Source: Prevotella sp. (GTDB lineage: Bacteria > Bacteroidota > Bacteroidia > Bacteroidales > Bacteroidaceae). From it: 60,494 bases of DNA. Shown here piece by piece: positions 51,082-58,946 of this stretch. The notes under the pieces are model-generated. The model made no database searches. It was not told the origin of the DNA and was given only the letters and a program-made list of their open reading frames with translations. Within the stretch, counting starts at the first letter, position 1. Each line of letters opens with the position of its first letter. The stretch is taken from contig JAFTGB010000029.1 in the NCBI GenBank assembly GCA_017458125.1, positions 1-60,494 of the forward strand, read 5' to 3'. The translations under genes and the position numbers were made by a program.

Positions 51082-54000
51082 ATGAAGAACAACATATTTA
51101 TTAACAAATACGTGATGGCTTGTGCCATCTCGATTGTGATAGCACTGGTGGGCTACATCTCAATGAGTACGCTGCCAGTAGAACAATACCCGGACATCGC
51201 ACCGCCTACAGTGTCAGTCACCACCAGCTATGACGGTGCCGACGAGAACACGGTGATGAAGGCGGTCATCCAGCCCCTTGAGGAGGCCATCAACGGCGTG
51301 AACGACATGACCTACATCACCTCAAAGGCATCGTCGAACGGTGAGGCGGAAATCAACGTCTACTTCAAGCAGGGTACGGACCCCGACATGGCAACGGTGA
51401 ACGTGCAAAACCGCGTGACTCGTGCTCAGGCGCTGCTGCCTGCCGAGGTCACCAAGGTCGGTGTGAAGGTTGAGAAGCGTCAGAACAACATCCTGCGTAT
51501 CTTCGCCGTGAAGAGTGCCGACGGCAAGTACGACGAGGACTTCGTGTCGAACTATGTAGACATCAACATCAAGCCGCGCCTGATGCGTATCACCGGTGTG
51601 GGTAATGTGCAGAGCTTAGGTAACACGTACGCCCTGCGTATCTGGCTGAAGCCCGACGTGATGGCACAGTATGGTCTGACTCCCAACGACGTCTTTTCCG
51701 CCATCGGTGGACAGAGCTTCGTGGCTGGCGTGGGTACGCTGGGTGAGAAATCAGGCAACTCCTACCAGTATTCCATGCAATATAAAGGTACGCTGAAGAC
51801 AGTGGAGGAGTTCAACAACATCGTGCTGCGCACCAGTGGCGGCGGCATGCTGCAGTTGAGCGATGTGGCCGAGGTGCAGATTGGTGCCATGAGCTACAAC
51901 TTCACGTCGAACATTCAGGACCGTCCGGGTGCCATGTTCCTGGTATTCGCCGCGCCTGGTGCCAACGCCACCCAGGTGAATGCCGCCATCAACAAGATGT
52001 TTGAGGAGGCCAAGAAGACGATGCCTGCCGGACTGGAGTTTGTCACCCTGATGACGAGCGACGACTTCCTCTTCGCCGCTATCCACAATGTGGTAGAGAC
52101 ACTGGTCATCGCCATCATCCTCGTGGTGCTCGTGGTGTTCATCTTCCTGCAGAACTTCAAAGCCACCATTATTCCGTCCATTTCGATTATCGTGTCGCTG
52201 TTGGGCACCTTTGCCGTTGTCGCGTTGGCAGGTTTCTCGTTGAACATCCTGACGCTGTTCGCACTGGTGCTCGCCATCGGTACGGTGGTTGATGATGCCA
52301 TCGTGGTGGTCGAGGCCGTCATGGCAAAGATGGAGGGCGGCATCAGCGACGCCCGTGAAGCCACCCGTCAGGCCATGAACGAGGTGTCGGTGGCCGTTGT
52401 GTCGTGTACGTTGGTGTTCATGGCCGTGTTCATCCCTGTGATGTTCATGCCGGGCACGTCGGGCACCTTCTTCACCCAGTTTGGTGTGACGATTGCGTCG
52501 TCCGTCGGTCTGTCGTGTGTCTCGGCCCTGACACTCTGTCCTGCCCTCTGTGCCATCATGATGCGCGTAACAGAAGGAAAGAAGGAAGGCAAGGGGCTGA
52601 CCTACTACACGAAGAAAGCCTATGAGGCTGGTTACGGTGCTATATATAATAAGTATAGTAAGGCTGTCCAGAAATTCATCAAGCGCCCCATCCTGTCATG
52701 GGGTCTGCTGGCACTGGCCGCCGTGCTGCTGGTATTCTTCATGAAGAGTCTGCCTTCAGGCCTTGTGCCTCAGGAGGACCAGGGCGTATTCCTGGCTGAG
52801 ATTCAGGCTCCTGAGGGTACCACACTGAAGCAGACGCGTGAGATGGTCAAGAAGGTGGAAGAAAAAGTCAAGAAGATTCCCGAACTGGAGAGTTACGCCA
52901 TTGCCTGTGGTTATGGTATGTTGTCGGGTGCCGGTTCCAACTACGCCACAATGGTGGTGCGCCTGAAGAACTGGGACGACCGTCCTGGCATGAACCATCT
53001 GATAGACCTCGTCCTCGGCCGTTTCTACTATGACTGTCAGGACATCAAGAATCTGAGGGTGCTGCCCTTCCAGATGCCTCAGATTCCCGGCTACGGTACG
53101 AGTAACGACGTCTCCCTGATTGTCGAGGACCCCACCGACGGCAACCTGTCGGAATTTGCCAAGCATACCGAACAATTCCTGACCAAGTTGTCTCAACGTC
53201 CGGAAGTATCTTCTGCTATGACGACCTATTCTGAGCGTTTCCCGAAGTATCAGGTGGATGTCGATGCCGCCCAGTGCGACCGTGCAGGCGTGACTCCTGC
53301 TGATGTGCTCAGCACACTTGGTGCATTCTGCGGTGGTGCTTATATCGGCAATTTCAACCAGTTTGGTAAGGTGTACCGCATTATGTCCTCTGCCTCGCCC
53401 GAGTATCGCCTTAATCCACAGTCACTGCAGAACATCTTCATGCAGGTGAAGGGTGGCAAAATGGCTCCCATGTCCGAGTTCGTCTCGCTGAGCGAGATTG
53501 TCGGTCCGTCCAACATCGAACACTTCAATCTGCTGCAGAGCATCACCTGCTATGTGACGCCCGGTAGCGGCTTTACCGAGGGTGATGTTCACAGGGTCAT
53601 TGCCGAAGTGTTCAAAGAGGAGATGCCCAACACAGCCACCTACGAGTATAGTGGTATGTCGCGCGAGCTGGAGGAGGCTGCCGGCTCTAATGCCACAGTC
53701 CTCATCTACGTCATCTGCGCCATCCTGATTTACCTCATTCTGGCTTCGCTCTACAACTCGTGGTTCACACCGTGGGCCGTGCTGTTCAGCGTGCCCTTCG
53801 GTCTGATGGGTGCCTTCGTGTTTGCATTCTTTGGCAGCCAGTTGGGCCTGCCCGGCATGGACAACAACATCTACCTGCAGACGGGTGTCATCATGCTGAT
53901 TGGTCTGCTGGCCAAGACGGCCATCCTGATTACCGAGTTCGCCACCGAGCGCCGCGCACAGGGCATGACTATCGTTGATGCCGCCTTTGAAGCCTGCAAG

Positions 54001-54243
54001 GAGCGTCTGCGCCCCATTCTGATGACGGTGGCCACGATGATTATCGGTATGGTTCCCCTTGTGATTACGGGTGGTGCCGGTGCCAACGGTAACCGTGCCC
54101 TCGCACTGGGTGTCATCGGCGGTATGAGCATCGGTACCGTGGCCCTGCTCTTTGTCGTGCCGGCCTTCTTCATCGTGTTCCAGAAACTGCACGAGAAGTT
54201 CCAGGGAGCACCTGAGGTGAAGAGTGAAGAGTTGAAGGATTGA
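51082..54243 (+). CDS. RND multidrug efflux pump, AcrB/HAE1 type
   Basis: A 1053-aa inner-membrane proton-driven pump. It opens FINKYVMACAISIVIALVGYI with STLPVEQYPDIAPPTVSV, typical of HAE1 transporters. The proton-relay aspartates are in IGTVVDDAIVVVEAV near residues 404-405. Two six-helix bundles (about 335-550 and 865-1035) each follow a large periplasmic loop. It probably exports hydrophobic drugs, bile salts or detergents, with the adaptor before it and the TolC-like factor after it; all three are in one orientation with gaps of 63 and 30 bases. Confidence 0.96.
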   Translation: MKNNIFINKYVMACAISIVIALVGYISMSTLPVEQYPDIAPPTVSVTTSYDGADENTVMKAVIQPLEEAINGVNDMTYITSKASSNGEAEINVYFKQGTDPDMATVNVQNRVTRAQALLPAEVTKVGVKVEKRQNNILRIFAVKSADGKYDEDFVSNYVDINIKPRLMRITGVGNVQSLGNTYALRIWLKPDVMAQYGLTPNDVFSAIGGQSFVAGVGTLGEKSGNSYQYSMQYKGTLKTVEEFNNIVLRTSGGGMLQLSDVAEVQIGAMSYNFTSNIQDRPGAMFLVFAAPGANATQVNAAINKMFEEAKKTMPAGLEFVTLMTSDDFLFAAIHNVVETLVIAIILVVLVVFIFLQNFKATIIPSISIIVSLLGTFAVVALAGFSLNILTLFALVLAIGTVVDDAIVVVEAVMAKMEGGISDAREATRQAMNEVSVAVVSCTLVFMAVFIPVMFMPGTSGTFFTQFGVTIASSVGLSCVSALTLCPALCAIMMRVTEGKKEGKGLTYYTKKAYEAGYGAIYNKYSKAVQKFIKRPILSWGLLALAAVLLVFFMKSLPSGLVPQEDQGVFLAEIQAPEGTTLKQTREMVKKVEEKVKKIPELESYAIACGYGMLSGAGSNYATMVVRLKNWDDRPGMNHLIDLVLGRFYYDCQDIKNLRVLPFQMPQIPGYGTSNDVSLIVEDPTDGNLSEFAKHTEQFLTKLSQRPEVSSAMTTYSERFPKYQVDVDAAQCDRAGVTPADVLSTLGAFCGGAYIGNFNQFGKVYRIMSSASPEYRLNPQSLQNIFMQVKGGKMAPMSEFVSLSEIVGPSNIEHFNLLQSITCYVTPGSGFTEGDVHRVIAEVFKEEMPNTATYEYSGMSRELEEAAGSNATVLIYVICAILIYLILASLYNSWFTPWAVLFSVPFGLMGAFVFAFFGSQLGLPGMDNNIYLQTGVIMLIGLLAKTAILITEFATERRAQGMTIVDAAFEACKERLRPILMTVATMIIGMVPLVITGGAGANGNRALALGVIGGMSIGTVALLFVVPAFFIVFQKLHEKFQGAPEVKSEELKD

Positions 54244-54273
54244 AAAAAACAGAAGAAAAGAAGAATAGAAGAC

Positions 54274-55698
54274 ATGAAAAGACTTAGCAATATCATTGCC
54301 GCCGTAGCCGTGAGCTTCCTGCTCACGGGCTGCGGCATATACAACAAGTACGAGCAAAAGACACAAGCGCCGGCCGACGCCTTTGGCACAACGCAGGACA
54401 TCAAGGAGGCCACTGGCGAGAAGTCCATCGCCCAGGTGTCGTGGCGCGAGTTCTTCACCGACCCGCAGCTGCAGCAGCTCATTGAGCAGGTGCTGGCCAG
54501 CAACACCGACCTGAACTCCGCCCGCATAGCTGTAGAAAAGAGCGAGGCCGCCCTGAAGGCCGCCAAGCTGGCTTATCTGCCGTCGCTTTTCTTCTCGCCC
54601 CAGGGCACCATTGCCAGCTTCGACAACGGACGGGCCACGAAGACCTACGACCTGCCGCTCCAGCTGTCGATGGACATTGACGTGTTCGGCTCCATCACCA
54701 ACAAGAAGCGCGCGGCAAAGGCCGTGCTCCTGCAGGCTCAGATGCAGAAGGAGGCCATACAGGCCAACCTTATCTCTACCACGGCTCAGCAGTATTTCAT
54801 GCTGCAAGTGCTCGACCGACAGTTAGAGATACTGACCATGACCGACAGCCTCTGGAACACTTCGCTTGAAACCGAGAAGTCGCTCTGGGAGAACGGAAAG
54901 GCTTACAGCACTGCCGTCAACCAGATGGAGGCATCCTACCTGAGTGTGAAAAACCAAATTGTCGACACACGCCGCAACATCCGTGCCGTCGAGAACTCCA
55001 TCTGCCAGCTGCTGGCTGTCACCCCGCAGCACATCAGCCGTCAGAAGTGGGGCAACACCATGCTGCACCACGCAGAGGCAACAGGCGACGCCACCGAACG
55101 TATGTTCGACACCAAGTACCTGAACGTGGGCGTGCCCGCCATGATGCTGGAGAACCGTCCCGACATCCGCATGGCCAACCATGCCATGGAGGAGGCTTTC
55201 TACAACACTCAGGCTGCCCGCGCTGCCTTCTACCCCAGCATCACGCTCAACGGTTCTGCCGGCTGGACCAACTCTGCCGGCGGCATCGTCGTAGACCCCG
55301 GCAAACTGCTGCTCACAGCCATCGGCTCACTGACGCAGCCTATCTTTGCTCGCGGCAAGCTGATAGCCAACAAGAAGATAGCCCTGCTCACCGAGGAAGA
55401 CCTGCAAAAGAAGTACGTGCAGACGGTCATCAACGCCGGCAACCAGGTGAACGAGGCCATGGCCGACTGCCAGGCAGCCCGCGAGAAGCACCAGTATTAC
55501 AGCCGTCAGGTGCAGGTCCTGCATGAGGCATACACTGGCACTCACGAACTGATGGACAATGGCAAGGCCAGCTATCTGGAAGTGCTGAAGGCGCAGGAGT
55601 CGCTGCTTGACGCACAGCTCGGTCAGGCTATGAACATGTTTGACGCTTCCGAGGCCGTCATCGCCCTGTATATAGCACTGGGAGGCGGTTCAAAATAG
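54274..55698 (+). CDS. TolC/NodT-type outer-membrane efflux lipoprotein
   Basis: A 474-aa outer-membrane factor with a lipoprotein signal (AVAVSFLLTGCGIYNKYEQK, lipobox LTGC, Cys about 20). It shows the two-fold repeat of long alpha-helices: LNSARIAVEKSEAALKAAKLAYLPSLFFSP and, in the second half, RPDIRMANHAMEEAFYNTQA then RAAFYPSITLNGSAGW. It completes the tripartite efflux pump. The HlyD/ABC operon downstream has no outer-membrane factor of its own and could use this one. Confidence 0.95.
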   Translation: MKRLSNIIAAVAVSFLLTGCGIYNKYEQKTQAPADAFGTTQDIKEATGEKSIAQVSWREFFTDPQLQQLIEQVLASNTDLNSARIAVEKSEAALKAAKLAYLPSLFFSPQGTIASFDNGRATKTYDLPLQLSMDIDVFGSITNKKRAAKAVLLQAQMQKEAIQANLISTTAQQYFMLQVLDRQLEILTMTDSLWNTSLETEKSLWENGKAYSTAVNQMEASYLSVKNQIVDTRRNIRAVENSICQLLAVTPQHISRQKWGNTMLHHAEATGDATERMFDTKYLNVGVPAMMLENRPDIRMANHAMEEAFYNTQAARAAFYPSITLNGSAGWTNSAGGIVVDPGKLLLTAIGSLTQPIFARGKLIANKKIALLTEEDLQKKYVQTVINAGNQVNEAMADCQAAREKHQYYSRQVQVLHEAYTGTHELMDNGKASYLEVLKAQESLLDAQLGQAMNMFDASEAVIALYIALGGGSK

Positions 55699-55699
55699 T

Positions 55700-55867
55700 C
55701 TGACTGCCGTGTCCATCTTCGTCGTCGGCATCATAGCCGACGACGATCCTAATGATGCCGTAGACGGTTGTATCAGCATGCTGGGCAACGGCTTCTTCGC
55801 ATTGCTCATGGGCGAGATGTTCGGCATCAGCCTGAAGTTGCAGGAAGAGAAGGGTGCTGCCGCTTAA
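55700..55867 (+). pseudogene. 3' remnant of a small membrane protein gene
   Basis: Directly after the efflux gene stop, a frame with genome-like codon use reads AVSIFVVGIIADDDPNDAVD then GCISMLGNGFFALLMGEMFGISLKLQEEKGAAA to a TAA at 55865-55867. It has one or two hydrophobic segments, no start codon and no room for one, so it looks like the C-terminal end of a truncated gene. The family is not recognised. Confidence 0.55.
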
Positions 55868-55889
55868 CCAGTGACGACATAAGTCTTGG

Positions 55890-55929
55890 GACGGTTCTCC
55901 TGTTCAGTTTGCTGAATCAGAGAACCGTC
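55890..55929 (+). terminator. terminator after the RND operon
   Basis: A 10-bp perfect stem (55890-55899 with 55920-55929) with a smaller inner pairing (TTCAG/CTGAA), then TTTCT. The rest of 55930-56235 holds no gene that I can support, only a 17-bp palindrome GTTCATCAATGATGAAC (56134-56150). Confidence 0.7.
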
Positions 55930-56235
55930 TTTCTCGTCCCGATCCACGATAAACCGACCTACCGGAAGACATCAGCCGTCCGCGATACAGGTCGTCATTT
56001 CACATACGAGCAATCCGTCATTTCCCTCACCGGTTGGTGACGCTTCTTCCCCGTAAAGCGTTGCACTCACGTTAAAAGCCATCACCCCGAGAGCAGCCGC
56101 TGCGTGCCCTAACCATCAACGTGGCCAGCAGATGTTCATCAATGATGAACAAGAGCATAGAAGGGCGGCCGAAGTGGCTCTGCATGTTTAGACAGGTTTT
56201 AAAAACAGCAAAAGATTGAGATTTTTTCATAAACA

Positions 56236-56267
56236 TTTGGAGGTTTAGATAAAAACACTTAATTTTG
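56236..56267 (+). promoter_or_regulatory. promoter of the HlyD/ABC export operon
   Basis: TTTG (56236-56239), 20 bp, TAATTTTG (56260-56267), a full match. The leader is about 77 bases and holds no small ORF of note, so the operon is independent of the RND genes. Confidence 0.8.
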
Positions 56268-56348
56268 ACTGCCAAAAAATATTAGTTTATGCATACAATA
56301 CTCAAGGGATATTCCCAAAACTGACGATTTCCGTAAAAAACAATAAAA

Positions 56349-57191
56349 ATGATACAAGACAAAAACGAATACAACTCTCCGTCGCAGATAGGCGATCATC
56401 TGAAGATAACCTATGTTCCCACCTATCTGCTGGCGACAGCGATTTTTCTGTTAATCGCGGCATTCATTGTATGGGGTTTCTTAGGGAATGTGAGCGACAA
56501 AGCCTATTATTCGGGTGTGATATTCCCCAAGGAGGGCACTACAGACATCACACTGCCTAACCATGGTGTGGTGCGCAGTATGCTTGTCCACAACGGCGAC
56601 AGCGTACACGTGGGGCAGACTGTGGCAATGGTCTCCATCAATGGCAGCTACAGCTTTCTGTCGAGTACGGTGAATGGCCTGGTGATTAGCGTGAAAGGCG
56701 ATAGCGAGCCGTTTGAGGGCTTCGAACCTATAGTGAGTATCGTGAAGAAGGATGCTGCCAACAGGCAGACGCAGCTCATCGCCTATGCTGACAATGAGGC
56801 CCAGCGCCACCTGCGCGTCGGTATGGAAGCCCAGGTGTGGCCTGCCAACGAGAAACGTGACGAGATAGGTTACGTGTATGGCCGCATCAGTAAGGTGGTG
56901 CGCTATCCTGCCAGACTAACCAAGGTGCGCCAGAAACTGAAGTCGGAGACCTTGGCCAAGCAACTCACAGGCGATGGTGAAGACCTTGTCTATGAGGTAC
57001 AGATTGACCTGCGCCGTGCCCCCAATGACTCGACAAACTACGACTGGTCGTTCGGCAAACCCGACGATGTGAGCATGGGCATCGGTACTTACTGTTCGGT
57101 GCTCACCGAGACCCGTCGCCGCAGCATGTTCGAGTATCTCTTCGAGGCATCGCGTGCACATTTCCGCAACCTCAAGCAAAAGTTGGAGTGA
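56349..57191 (+). CDS. HlyD-type secretion protein, NHLM export system
   Basis: A 280-aa membrane-fusion protein. A single membrane segment (YLLATAIFLLIAAFIVWGFLG, about 27-47) is followed by a split lipoyl domain (VVRSMLVHNGDSVHVGQTVAM and SFLSSTVNGLVISVKGDSEPF) with hardly any coiled coil between, then a beta barrel. This compact layout, starting with a short N-terminus and TYVPTYLLA, is that of the secretion protein in nitrile-hydratase-leader (NHLM/NHLP) bacteriocin systems (TIGR03794 type) rather than of ordinary HlyD. It is the first gene of the operon; the ABC gene starts inside its stop (ATGA overlap). Confidence 0.82.
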   Translation: MIQDKNEYNSPSQIGDHLKITYVPTYLLATAIFLLIAAFIVWGFLGNVSDKAYYSGVIFPKEGTTDITLPNHGVVRSMLVHNGDSVHVGQTVAMVSINGSYSFLSSTVNGLVISVKGDSEPFEGFEPIVSIVKKDAANRQTQLIAYADNEAQRHLRVGMEAQVWPANEKRDEIGYVYGRISKVVRYPARLTKVRQKLKSETLAKQLTGDGEDLVYEVQIDLRRAPNDSTNYDWSFGKPDDVSMGIGTYCSVLTETRRRSMFEYLFEASRAHFRNLKQKLE

Positions 57192-58942
57192 TGAAAGGGA
57201 AGAACATAAATAAGAAAACAGAATTGTCGATGAGGGAAGCCTTCAGCTACTTCCTGAAGGGCAACTTGATATTTGCCATCAACGGCACAATACTCACGGC
57301 CATCGACTCTGTCATCTGCCTGTTCCCACCACTGTTCCAGCAGGTATATACCGACAATATCATCACGAGGAAGAATCCTGAGTGGTTTACGCCATTGCTG
57401 ACACTTTACATCCTGCTTTTCGCCGTTGAACTCCTGATGTGGATATCGTTCTCTGTATTACGCCGTAAGAGCCAGACCAAGATCAACATCACCACTTCGG
57501 CCAATTATATGTGGACAGTGCTCAAGCTGCCCATGACCCGGCTCACCCAGTTTACGCCAGGCGAACTGGTGGCCCGCTATTCCACCATCTCAAAAACCAG
57601 CAAACTGATGGACTACTCTCTGCCAATTTTGAGTATAGCCATTTTGCCAATCATCAGTTGCTACTTTGTCATGCTCTTCAACTGGAAACTGGGACTACTG
57701 GAGATTTTCTCGATCCTGTTGCTCATATTCGTGATGCGTACCACAACCACGATCCAGAAGAAAATTGCCATGAAACAGGAAGTGACCGACGCACGACTGC
57801 AGAACGTCACGATGACAGGCATGAGTAATCTGGAGACCATCAAGTCATTAGGTGGCGAGCGCCATTTCTTCGCACTGTGGGAAAAGGCCTTCGCACAGGC
57901 CTTGAATGCCCGCGTGACCACCGTCAGTACCTCTATATATATCAGTGCCATACCAGAAATAGTGCTGCAACTGACCAACGGTGTTATAATATGTCTGGGC
58001 ACGTGGCTGATTCTGCAGGGCGAACTGACGCCGGGCATGCTGTTGGCCTCGCAGGGATTTATCAACGAAACCATCTATCCCATCAACAGAACCATATCCA
58101 GCGTACAGACCTTCTTCCGGCTCAGTTCGTCGATCCAACGCATCAAGGAAGTAGCCGACTGTGGCCAGGAGAGTCCAGACCTGCGCCTGCCTGCGGGCAA
58201 CGACCTGCCTGATGTGGCCAAACTGGCCGGAGAGATAGAACTACGCGACATCACCTTCGGCTACGACCACAGCCTGCCCCCCATCATCAGCCATTTCTCG
58301 CTGAAGATCAGGGCGGGCGAGCGCATCGCTCTGGTAGGTCCCTCTGGCTGTGGCAAGAGCACCGTGCTGAGCCTGGTATCAGGACTCTATGAACCCTGGG
58401 AGGGCGAGGTGCTCTTCGACGGCAAACCACGCAGGGAGATCGGCCGCATGACCTTCGTTAATTCCGTCTCGGTGATCAACCAGGACGTGACGCTCTTTGA
58501 GGGAACGATTGCCGACAACGTGAAGATGTGGGACGAGTCGATAGAGGACTTTGCCATGGTGCTAGCCTGCAACGAAGCGCAGATACACCATGAGATTATG
58601 GAACGTCCTGGAGCCTATCAGGACATTGTGGCCGAGCGCGGCAAGAACTTCAGCGGCGGACAGCGGCAGCGTATTGAGATAGCCACTGCCCTGGCCAAGG
58701 AACCAACCATAGTATTGATGGACGAGGGAACTTCGGCACTCGACCCCAAGACGGAGACCAAGGTGATGCAACACCTCTACAACATGGGCATCACGCTCAT
58801 CATGATAGCCCACCGTCTGGAGACCATTGCCCAGTGTGACCATATCTATGTGATAGAGCACGGTTGCATCACCCAACACGGCACCCATGACGAGTTGCGG
58901 CAGACGGACGGCCTGTACAGCAATCTCTTAAAATTTGCTTGA
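57188..58942 (+). CDS. NHLM-type ABC exporter lacking the C39 peptidase domain
   Basis: A 584-aa half-transporter. The membrane domain (about 20-320) has the pattern of the first NHLM transporter (PPLFQQVYTDNIITRKNPEW, VLKLPMTRLTQFTPGELVAR). The ATPase has Walker A VGPSGCGKST (about 384-393), signature FSGGQRQR (about 487-494) and Walker B IVLMDEGTSALD (about 507-518; DEG rather than the usual DEA/DEP). The family form that this resembles carries about 140 extra N-terminal residues of a C39 cysteine peptidase that cuts GG leaders; here the protein begins at the membrane domain. Leader cleavage must be done elsewhere or not at all. The overlap with the adaptor is 4 bases and the next ABC gene is 4 bases downstream. 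Confidence 0.85.
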   Translation: MMKGKNINKKTELSMREAFSYFLKGNLIFAINGTILTAIDSVICLFPPLFQQVYTDNIITRKNPEWFTPLLTLYILLFAVELLMWISFSVLRRKSQTKINITTSANYMWTVLKLPMTRLTQFTPGELVARYSTISKTSKLMDYSLPILSIAILPIISCYFVMLFNWKLGLLEIFSILLLIFVMRTTTTIQKKIAMKQEVTDARLQNVTMTGMSNLETIKSLGGERHFFALWEKAFAQALNARVTTVSTSIYISAIPEIVLQLTNGVIICLGTWLILQGELTPGMLLASQGFINETIYPINRTISSVQTFFRLSSSIQRIKEVADCGQESPDLRLPAGNDLPDVAKLAGEIELRDITFGYDHSLPPIISHFSLKIRAGERIALVGPSGCGKSTVLSLVSGLYEPWEGEVLFDGKPRREIGRMTFVNSVSVINQDVTLFEGTIADNVKMWDESIEDFAMVLACNEAQIHHEIMERPGAYQDIVAERGKNFSGGQRQRIEIATALAKEPTIVLMDEGTSALDPKTETKVMQHLYNMGITLIMIAHRLETIAQCDHIYVIEHGCITQHGTHDELRQTDGLYSNLLKFA

Positions 58943-58946
58943 CACG

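Noticed and set aside
53422-54807. 461-codon open frame on the minus strand over the RND pump and TolC genes
   Set aside because: Antisense to two well-supported genes and composed of low-complexity His/Gln/Leu-rich sequence; a codon-bias shadow.
55768-56040. 90-codon plus-strand ORF after the efflux genes
   Set aside because: It is out of frame with the better coding-like tail at 55700-55867 and passes through the terminator.
56134-56150. 17-bp palindrome GTTCATCAATGATGAAC as an operator of the exporter operon
   Set aside because: It is 86 bases upstream of the -33 box and single; there is no second site to support regulation.
56072-56275. 67-codon minus-strand ORF before the exporter operon
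   Set aside because: It crosses the exporter promoter, has no ribosome site and no recognisable composition of a real protein.
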